DNA of 14,246 bases from Actinomycetota bacterium (GTDB lineage: Bacteria > Actinomycetota > Actinomycetes > Nanopelagicales > Nanopelagicaceae). Positions 1 to 5,699 of the stretch are shown one piece after another. The DNA is taken from the NCBI GenBank assembly GCA_016870855.1, contig VGAF01000022.1, positions 1-14,246 of the forward strand, read 5' to 3'. The translations under genes and the position numbers were made by a program. The notes beneath the pieces were generated by a model. It made no database searches, was not told the origin of the DNA, and worked only from the letters and a program-made list of their open reading frames with translations. Position 1 is the first letter of the stretch. Every line of letters starts with the position of its first letter.

Positions 1-182
1 CCGTAGAGCGATTGATGAATTCAAAGGTGAGCGAAGTTGTGGTTGCAAACACGCTACCAATCCCTGATGAGAAGAAGTTCTCTAATCTCACCGTGCTCTC
101 AATCGCACCGCTTGTTGCGCGGGCAATAAAGGAGGTCTTCGAAGATGGCTCAGTCACAAGCCTCTTCGATGGACACTCTTAA
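1..182 (+). CDS. prs: Ribose-phosphate pyrophosphokinase (PRPP synthase), C-terminal end only
   Basis: Partial gene whose 5' part lies outside the window. Reading in frame from base 3 gives 59 residues ending at a TAA (180-182). The segment beginning VERLMNSKVSEVVVANTLPI and ending in SLFDGHS matches the C-terminal domain of class I PRPP synthases, including the region around the ANTLPI motif. The enzyme makes 5-phosphoribosyl-1-pyrophosphate from ribose 5-phosphate and ATP in the cytoplasm, feeding purine, pyrimidine, histidine, tryptophan and NAD synthesis. In Actinobacteria prs usually precedes rplY and pth, and both are found downstream here. The next gene starts two bases after the stop codon, so the two are probably co-transcribed. 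Identity rests on a short but well conserved tail. Confidence 0.9.
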   Translation, partial: VERLMNSKVSEVVVANTLPIPDEKKFSNLTVLSIAPLVARAIKEVFEDGSVTSLFDGHS

Positions 183-187
183 GAGTG
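174..187. promoter_or_regulatory. Perfect 14-base palindrome spanning the prs stop and the next gene's GTG start
   Basis: CACTCTTAAGAGTG is its own reverse complement. It contains the prs TAA (180-182) and the GTG start (185-187) of the EEP gene. In RNA it could fold as a five-pair stem, CACTC with GAGTG, around a TTAA loop, hiding the start codon. About one perfect 14-base palindrome is expected by chance in a window of this size, so only its position is notable. Function is inference. Confidence 0.3.
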
Positions 188-1528
188 AGACGTTTTGTTC
201 TTCTTTTACTCGCTCTACTTTTATTACCACTTCCGCACGCTAAAGCCGAAGAGCCGTATCAACTTACGGTGATGTCACGAAATATCTATTTAGGCGCTGA
301 TGTTGGGGTAGCACTTGACTTGATCCCAAATTTTCCCGCTGCTGCCCAGTTCATGTGGGATCAGGTTAAGAAGACTGATTTCACCAAACGAGCCAATAAA
401 TTAGCAGCCGAAGCCGCTCTAGATAAACCAGCTCTAATAGGAATTCAAGAAGCAACGACTTGGTATTGCAAGAAGAATCTTTGGAGCGAGAAAGTTGCCG
501 TATTTGATTTTCTAGCTCAATTTATAGAAGCGACTCAAGCGAACGGGACTTCCTATTCACTGGCTTCCTTTGATGGGGTAGATGCCTTCAACCCAGGGTA
601 TTCAATCGCTGTGATTCCCTACCTTACGAAGGTAGAAGATCCAGATCTCTTCCTTTCACTTTTTGGAAGTACGAGCGCTGCCTGTGGCTTTACTATCGGT
701 GATGCGATTTTAGTCCGCGATGATTTAAAGAAAAATATTGTGCAAGTAGGAAATACTGAATATGACGCTACCTATTCGATAGTTCCAACCATCATGACTA
801 TTTATCGTGGTTATACCTGGGTCGACTTTAAAGTTAATGGCTCATTGGTTCGAGTCATTTCCACGCATCTTGAATCGATCTGGGATGAAAACAAAGTTCC
901 TAACTCTGCGCTCCAAGCAACCCAGCTAATTGAAGATCTAAAGGGTGCGAAGATGCCGCTTATTGTGATGGGGGATTTCAATGCCGATCCGCGAGATCCA
1001 AGATCAGAAAGCGAACCGAATCCCGGGCTGCAACCGGTAATAAGCGAGGCTTGTCCAACTTCTGGGATCGCAAGTTGTAACGCATACAAGGCGATGATTG
1101 ATGCTGGCTTTACCAACGCCTCACCAGATGCAACAAATCCTAGATATTTCACATGGGGAGCAAGCGCTTTACTAAACGGTCCGGACTCTAATCGAATTGA
1201 AGTAGCGAAGGAGTTTGGCAATCAATACGGCTTTACCGATCGCCTTGATTACATATTTACTAAGAATGTATATGCGACTGTTTCTTCAAAACTAATTGGC
1301 AACATCTACCCCGATGGCAGCTCAATTTGGGATTGCGGTGATGGGAAGTGTTTTGCTTCAGATCACGCAGGACTCGTTGCAACAATAGAGATTCCAAGAA
1401 GTATGGCCAACCAAGATCCGGTGCTACCGGACCACGCCCGCTTTCCGCTCGGTATCTGGCACTTTGTAGCGATTGCACTCGTTTCGCTAATTAGTTGGAG
1501 AATCGCCCGCCGCTTTCGCCGCCGTTAG
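185..1528 (+). CDS. Secreted, membrane-anchored endonuclease/exonuclease/phosphatase (EEP) family hydrolase
   Basis: A 447-residue member of the DNase I-like EEP fold. Residues 1-22 form a signal peptide (MRRF, a leucine-rich core, then a probable AKA-EE cleavage site). Family metal and catalytic motifs appear in order: SRNIYLGAD with N33, GIQEA with E89, STHLE with H228, GDFNAD with D264/N266, DRLDYIF with D352/D355, and SDH at 392-394. Residues about 422-441 are a hydrophobic helix followed by RRFRRR, which predicts an extracytoplasmic enzyme held by a C-terminal anchor. Six cysteines (95, 167, 290, 298, 384, 389), most in close pairs, suit disulfides outside the cell. Family members cleave DNA, phosphoinositides or sphingomyelin; the substrate here cannot be read from sequence. 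The GTG start is the only in-frame start that keeps the signal peptide; no good ribosome binding site precedes it. It follows prs by two bases. Confidence 0.85.
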   Translation: MRRFVLLLLALLLLPLPHAKAEEPYQLTVMSRNIYLGADVGVALDLIPNFPAAAQFMWDQVKKTDFTKRANKLAAEAALDKPALIGIQEATTWYCKKNLWSEKVAVFDFLAQFIEATQANGTSYSLASFDGVDAFNPGYSIAVIPYLTKVEDPDLFLSLFGSTSAACGFTIGDAILVRDDLKKNIVQVGNTEYDATYSIVPTIMTIYRGYTWVDFKVNGSLVRVISTHLESIWDENKVPNSALQATQLIEDLKGAKMPLIVMGDFNADPRDPRSESEPNPGLQPVISEACPTSGIASCNAYKAMIDAGFTNASPDATNPRYFTWGASALLNGPDSNRIEVAKEFGNQYGFTDRLDYIFTKNVYATVSSKLIGNIYPDGSSIWDCGDGKCFASDHAGLVATIEIPRSMANQDPVLPDHARFPLGIWHFVAIALVSLISWRIARRFRRR

Positions 1529-1550
1529 GCGTGGGACTTCCTAGCGGAAT

Positions 1551-1631
1551 TTGTCGATTTGCATAGCTCTCGGTAACCTTCAGCCCACTTAAGGCGAGGG
1601 GTAAACCCCGTTATCGACGAAAGGCAAGACA
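1551..1631 (+). promoter_or_regulatory. Putative rplY promoter and leader with small hairpin
   Basis: TTGTCG (1551-1556) lies 17 bases before TAACCT (1574-1579). This suits a housekeeping sigma promoter with the actinobacterial TANNNT type -10. A start near 1586 would give a leader of about 46 bases. The leader contains a GGGG-TAAA-CCCC hairpin (1598-1609) and a purine-rich GAAAGG (1619-1624) before the ATG at 1632. This would let rplY-pth be transcribed apart from prs. The promoter is inferred from pattern alone. Confidence 0.4.
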
Positions 1632-2279
1632 ATGGCAGAAGTATCAATCACCGGCGCGCTCCGTAATGAATTCGGAAAAGGCGCATCACGAAGAATCCGT
1701 CGCGATGGACAAGTTCCCGCGGTTATCTATGGTCATGGAGAGAAGCCAACTCATATCTCACTTCCAGCTCGCGAAGTGGGCGTGGCAATCAAGACCTCTA
1801 ACGTTCTTTTAAATATTGATTTAGGCGAGAAGCAAGAACTAGTTCTCCCAAAGTCCATCGTCCGTAATCCACTCAAGGGAACTCTTGAGCACATCGATTT
1901 AATTATCGTACGTCGCGGTGAGCGCGTTGTCGTTAACGTTCCAGTTCACACAACTGGTAAGCACGACCCAGAAGGTATTCTCGAGCATGTCAATAACACC
2001 ATCGAAGTCGAAGTTGATGTCACATCGATTCCACAGTTCCTCGAACTCGATATCACTGGCCTTATGGCGGGAGACTCGAAGCTGGCTGAAGATGTCGTTC
2101 TTCCAGCCGGAATCACTCTCAAGAGTGAACCAAAGATGGTAGTTGCGCACGTTTCAGTCCGCGCCGCGATTGAAGAAGTTGCTCCAGTCGCTGCTGCCGC
2201 TGAAGGTGAAGCTGCCGCTCCTGCAGAAGGCGAGGCTGCTGCCGCCGCTCCTGCTGAGGGCGAAGCGAAAGCTAAGTAA
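1632..2279 (+). CDS. rplY: 50S ribosomal protein bL25, long CTC/TL5 form
   Basis: A 215-residue protein of the general-stress CTC family of bL25, which binds 5S rRNA in the large subunit central protuberance. The N-terminal RNA-binding domain (about 1-92) carries GKGASRRIRRDGQVPAVIYG, typical of the family. A second beta domain (about 93-180) includes HDPEGILEHV, the EVEVDVTSIP stretch and the LPAGITL segment. Residues from about 178 on form a low-complexity Ala/Glu tail with three AEGEA units (190-194, 198-202, 208-212), probably disordered. Length exceeds the roughly 95 residues of E. coli L25 but fits the two-domain actinobacterial form. GAAAGG about seven bases before the ATG is an acceptable ribosome binding site. 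It sits before pth, a pairing common in bacteria that links two translation functions. Confidence 0.96.
   Translation: MAEVSITGALRNEFGKGASRRIRRDGQVPAVIYGHGEKPTHISLPAREVGVAIKTSNVLLNIDLGEKQELVLPKSIVRNPLKGTLEHIDLIIVRRGERVVVNVPVHTTGKHDPEGILEHVNNTIEVEVDVTSIPQFLELDITGLMAGDSKLAEDVVLPAGITLKSEPKMVVAHVSVRAAIEEVAPVAAAAEGEAAAPAEGEAAAAAPAEGEAKAK
2185..2276 (+). repeat. Short tandem-like coding repeat (Ala/Glu tail of bL25)
   Basis: The 3' end of rplY repeats a GCT-GAA-GGT-GAA-GCT type unit three times (encoding AEGEA), separated by alanine/proline codons. Codons for the same residues differ between copies (GGT/GGC, GAA/GAG), so this is a diverged protein repeat and not a recent DNA duplication. It encodes a flexible acidic tail whose length is likely to vary between relatives. 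Confidence 0.7.
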
Positions 2280-2298
2280 CTTCCACTTATCTCTCTAT

Positions 2299-2310
2299 TA
2301 ACCTTCCTTC
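2299..2310 (+). promoter_or_regulatory. Possible -10 element for a leaderless pth transcript
   Basis: TAACCT (2299-2304), the same hexamer proposed for the rplY promoter, ends six bases before the pth ATG. That is the spacing expected if transcription starts at the A of the start codon. No Shine-Dalgarno sequence is present in the 31 bases between rplY and pth. No convincing -35 is visible. Confidence 0.3.
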
Positions 2311-2892
2311 ATGTTTCGTAGCACGAAGGATCGTTGGATCATCGTTGGTTTAGGTAATCCTGGTCCTGAGTACGAACGTACTCGCCATAACATCGGTGCG
2401 ATGGTCATAAGTGAGTTAGCGCTCCGCTCTGGCAAGAAACTTTCTAGCCATAAGTCGCGGTCAAATGTGGTTGAGTACAAATTGAGTTCTGGCGAATCAA
2501 TTGTTGCAGCCACGCTCCGTTGTTATATGAATGAATCAGGTGGCCCGACAAAATCACTTATTGATTTCTATAAAGTAAAGAGCGACCACCTAATCGTCAT
2601 ACATGATGAGCTAGATATCCCATTTGAAGCGATTCGACTTAAACAAGGTGGAGGCGATAATGGGCATAACGGCTTGAAGAGCATCACAAAAGTTATGGGC
2701 CCAGATTATTTCCGAATTCGAATGGGGATTGGCCGCCCGATGGGCTCACAAGATCCGGCTGACTTTGTTCTGAAGCCATTTAGAAGCGAAGAGCGGAAGC
2801 ATCTTCCAACATTTGTTTCAAATGGCGCAGATTCGATAGAAGCGCTAATTGTTGATGGACTCGATAAAGCCCAGACTAAATTCAATTCCTAA
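2311..2892 (+). CDS. pth: Peptidyl-tRNA hydrolase
   Basis: A 193-residue enzyme, normal length for bacterial Pth. It cleaves the ester bond of peptidyl-tRNAs that fall off the ribosome, releasing tRNA for reuse in the cytoplasm. Active-site residues are all present with a constant +6 offset from E. coli Pth: N16 in GLGNPG, H26 in TRHNIG, N74 in YMNESG, D99 in HDELDIP, and N120 in GGGDNGHNGL. The N-terminus has a short extension (MFRSTKDRW) before the first strand, and the ATG at 2311 is the start that keeps the whole strand. The usual PMTFMN segment reads RCYMN here, a mild deviation that keeps the key Asn. It lies 31 bases after rplY with no ribosome binding site, so translation may be leaderless. 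Its stop codon is one base from the ppc stop on the opposite strand. Confidence 0.97.
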   Translation: MFRSTKDRWIIVGLGNPGPEYERTRHNIGAMVISELALRSGKKLSSHKSRSNVVEYKLSSGESIVAATLRCYMNESGGPTKSLIDFYKVKSDHLIVIHDELDIPFEAIRLKQGGGDNGHNGLKSITKVMGPDYFRIRMGIGRPMGSQDPADFVLKPFRSEERKHLPTFVSNGADSIEALIVDGLDKAQTKFNS

Positions 2893-2893
2893 A

Positions 2894-5593
2894 TCAACCA
2901 GTATTTCGTAACCCAGTTGCTACGCCATTTATTGTAAGTAGTAAGGCGCGCGAAATTAGTGAATCATGTGAATCGCCTTGCTGGCGGACTTTCTTTAAGA
3001 GTGAAACTTGTAGCAGGTGAAGCGGCGCCAAGTAGTTATCTCTAATCTGTAGGGTTCGAGCCAGAATCTGTTGATCACCAAGAATCTCAGTTTTACCGGT
3101 TATCGAGAGAATCTCCGAAATTGTAAGTTGGTACTCAGACTCAATCTGATCCAGGAAGTGATGAAGTTTCGGATCAACAAGGCTTTCAACGTACTTACGA
3201 GCAGTTTTAAGATCAGTCTTTGCAATAGTCATCTCAACATTGCTTATAAAAGTGCGGAAGAAGTGCCAATCTTTCAACATCTTCGCCATCGTCTCGCTAT
3301 GTCCCGCTTCGCGGGCCGCCTTTAAACCACTTCCTACTCCATACCAACCGGGAACGATCTGACGAGATTGCGTCCAACCAAAGACCCAGGGAATTGCGCG
3401 AAGTGATGCAAGATCAGCGCCGGCATCTGGCCTTCTTGAGGGACGAGAACCGAGATAGAGATTTCCTAATTGCTCAACGGGAGTTGATTGATAGAAGTAA
3501 GCGGGAAGATCAGGATGCTCTACTAGCGCGCGATAGGTTTTAAAGGCGCTCTCACTTACAGAATCCATAGCGCTATTCCAGCTCTTCAAATCATCTGGGG
3601 TTTGACGCGCTTTTCGATTTAGAACTGTTGCTTCAAGCGCCGCGGCTAGAGTCAATTCGACATTTTCACGCGCCAGAGTAGGAAGTGAATATTTATCTGA
3701 GATCACTTCACCCTGTTCAGTCATTTTTATATGGCCATCGAGCGTTCCCCAAGGCAGCGCGATAATCGCATCATAGGTAGGGCCGCCGCCGCGACCGACC
3801 GAACCGCCGCGGCCATGAAAGATCCGAAGTTGAACATTGTATTTACGTGAAATATCGCGCAACCTACGTTGGGCTTGATGGATCTCCCATTGGCTAGTTG
3901 CGATTCCGGCATCTTTATTTGAATCGGAATATCCCAACATGACTTCCTGGATATTTCCCCGGAGCTCAACGATTCTGCGATAAACCGGATTACTTAAGAG
4001 TGATTCAAGAATCGAATCCGCGGCGCGTAGCTCGGCAACTGTCTCAAGGAGCGGAGCGATGTTCACACGCGCAAAACCTTTAACCGAGAGATCAATTAGC
4101 CCAGCTAGATTGGCAAGAAGTGAGGCAGCCAGGACATCTTCTGGGCCACGGGTCATTGAGATTATGTAGGTCTCAATCACTTCAGGATCAAAGGTTTCTT
4201 GCGCCTCCTTGATTGCTTCAAATGTCTTCAAGGTCTTTGTGGCATCACTATCAAGGGCTTTTAAATCAAGAGATTTTGCTAGGCCACCTGCTTTAAGTTT
4301 TTCCGTTACAAATTTAGATTTATCGGCGGGGGCGAGTTTTGCGTAGTTGGCCTCCGGAAAGAGTTGTTCAATTACTCTTTCATGAGCAGCGGAGTGTTCG
4401 CGGACATCCATAGTGGCGTGAAATAGCCCAAAGGCAGCGACTGCTCGAATGGTTCGCTCCAGCAATCCATGTGCAATCAATTCACCTCTATTGGCAATTA
4501 AGGAGGTATGCATCAACATCAAGTCATCAAGCAGTTCTTTGGTATTTGCATAATCGCGCCCCGGTTGATGCGCGCTACCTTTGGAATGGCGCTCGCGAGT
4601 GAGATTTAAACGATGTCGGATTGCGGTGGCTTTTAATCGATATGGCTCTTCAACATTGATTCTTCTAAAGCGCGGTTCAATTTCTGGGATTCGTTCTAAA
4701 TCTTGAGTGACTGAATTAAGGAGCGCTGGCGAAGTTCCGGCGAGCTTGGTAGAAACAGAGAGCGCTTGCCTAATCTCATCCATTACTGCGATGAGCACTC
4801 GAATCCCATGCCCCATCTGCAAGATGATGGCTTGTTTTGTTACTTCTGGAGTGATGTTTGGGTTTCCATCGCGGTCGCCCCCAATCCAGGAACCGAAGGT
4901 GAAGGGAGTTGCAGTAGGTGACAGCTCCACCTTTAAGCGCCGCAACTCGCGGGCAAAATCATCTAAGACATCAGGCATTGTGTAGCGCAACAAGTCATCT
5001 AAGTAATAAAGCGCATTGATCGCTTCATCAAGTGGTTCTGGTCGACCTAAACGAAGTTCATCGGTCTGCCATAGAAGATCAACGGCTTCAGCTAGACGAC
5101 GCTCGCGCGCTTTTGTTTCGCGTTCATCTAGTAAGTCGGCGATAGTTCCTAACTTACTTAGAACAGATCTTCGAGCTGCTTCAGTTGGATGGGCGGTAAA
5201 GACTGGTCGTACTTCAAAGGTAGCGAGCCACTTCTTTAGATTATCGTCTGTGAAATTCTTTCCATTCTCACTTGCGGCGATGATTCGATCTACCGCCCTT
5301 GAGATCCAAGATCCTTTGGCTTCTCGCTCTTCGGTAAGAGTTCGAGAGCGATGGACCTGTTCGGCAACATTTGCGAGATTAAAATACACATTAAATGCTC
5401 TAACTAACTTAACGGCATCTCTAGTTGAAACAGAGTTTAAAAGTTCCTCACCGCCACCTTCACGGACCGATTTGCGGACTGATTCAACGAGATTAAGGAG
5501 CGCTTCGCCATCTTGGCGCACAAGTGATTGGCCAAGTAGATCACCGAGCGTGCGAACATCGCTACGAAGTGATGAATTATCGCTCTCGGTCAT
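2894..5593 (-). CDS. ppc: Phosphoenolpyruvate carboxylase
   Basis: An 899-residue enzyme of full family length. It carboxylates PEP with bicarbonate to give oxaloacetate and phosphate, refilling the TCA cycle. The first signature, VFTAHPTEAARRSVL, holds catalytic H135. GSWIGGDRDGNPN follows at 234-246, MDVREH at 396-401 and LGYSDSNKDAG at 553-563. FHGRGGSVGRGGGP (592-605) holds H593 and R595. The protein ends in the typical RNTG C-terminus. It stands alone on the minus strand, convergent with pth and divergent from mfd. The ATG at 5593 has no Shine-Dalgarno sequence. GATTAT (complement of 5600-5605) six bases upstream could be a -10 for a leaderless message. Allosteric regulation by aspartate or acetyl-CoA is typical of the family but was not read from this sequence. 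Confidence 0.98.
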   Translation of the reverse strand: MTESDNSSLRSDVRTLGDLLGQSLVRQDGEALLNLVESVRKSVREGGGEELLNSVSTRDAVKLVRAFNVYFNLANVAEQVHRSRTLTEEREAKGSWISRAVDRIIAASENGKNFTDDNLKKWLATFEVRPVFTAHPTEAARRSVLSKLGTIADLLDERETKARERRLAEAVDLLWQTDELRLGRPEPLDEAINALYYLDDLLRYTMPDVLDDFARELRRLKVELSPTATPFTFGSWIGGDRDGNPNITPEVTKQAIILQMGHGIRVLIAVMDEIRQALSVSTKLAGTSPALLNSVTQDLERIPEIEPRFRRINVEEPYRLKATAIRHRLNLTRERHSKGSAHQPGRDYANTKELLDDLMLMHTSLIANRGELIAHGLLERTIRAVAAFGLFHATMDVREHSAAHERVIEQLFPEANYAKLAPADKSKFVTEKLKAGGLAKSLDLKALDSDATKTLKTFEAIKEAQETFDPEVIETYIISMTRGPEDVLAASLLANLAGLIDLSVKGFARVNIAPLLETVAELRAADSILESLLSNPVYRRIVELRGNIQEVMLGYSDSNKDAGIATSQWEIHQAQRRLRDISRKYNVQLRIFHGRGGSVGRGGGPTYDAIIALPWGTLDGHIKMTEQGEVISDKYSLPTLARENVELTLAAALEATVLNRKARQTPDDLKSWNSAMDSVSESAFKTYRALVEHPDLPAYFYQSTPVEQLGNLYLGSRPSRRPDAGADLASLRAIPWVFGWTQSRQIVPGWYGVGSGLKAAREAGHSETMAKMLKDWHFFRTFISNVEMTIAKTDLKTARKYVESLVDPKLHHFLDQIESEYQLTISEILSITGKTEILGDQQILARTLQIRDNYLAPLHLLQVSLLKKVRQQGDSHDSLISRALLLTINGVATGLRNTG

Positions 5594-5699
5594 TAGCGAA
5601 TAATCTCACGATAAGATTTCACCCGTATTTCAGATAGCCCCCTCCTTTTAGGAAGCGGGGCCATTTGGCTATTCCCGCGCTTATGAATGAGGAGGTTTC
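5594..5699. promoter_or_regulatory. Divergent ppc/mfd intergenic region with several dyads
   Basis: This 106-base gap must hold promoters for ppc (leftward) and mfd (rightward). Visible structure: an imperfect 17-base dyad at 5602-5618 with AATCT and AGATT arms, next to the ppc start; an inverted repeat ATAGCC (5634-5639) with GGCTAT (5667-5672); a nested hairpin GCCCC (5637-5641) with GGGGC (5657-5661) plus TCC/GGA inside; and a strong Shine-Dalgarno GAGGAGG (5689-5695) four bases before the mfd ATG. No -35/-10 pair close to consensus stands out for either gene. The dyads could be operator sites or RNA structures; neither is proven. Confidence 0.5.
5637..5661 (+). promoter_or_regulatory. Hairpin in mfd leader overlapping an anti-Shine-Dalgarno sequence
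   Basis: GCCCC (5637-5641) pairs with GGGGC (5657-5661), and TCC (5643-5645) with GGA (5651-5653), around a TTTTA loop. CCTCCT (5641-5646), mostly inside the 5' arm, is exactly complementary to AGGAGG (5690-5695) of the mfd ribosome binding site. The leader could therefore switch between this hairpin (binding site free) and a long-range pairing (binding site hidden). This requires the mfd transcript to begin upstream of 5637, which is not shown. Confidence 0.3.

Noticed and set aside
1539..1555. TTCC-TAGC-GGAA mini hairpin followed by TTTG after the EEP gene, considered as a terminator
   Set aside because: A four-pair stem with no real T-run is too weak to call as an intrinsic terminator.
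5016..5603. A 195-codon open frame on the plus strand, opposite the 5' part of ppc, rich in Ser and Arg
   Set aside because: It is the antisense shadow of a long conserved gene. Composition is low complexity and it resembles no family. It has no ribosome binding site of note.
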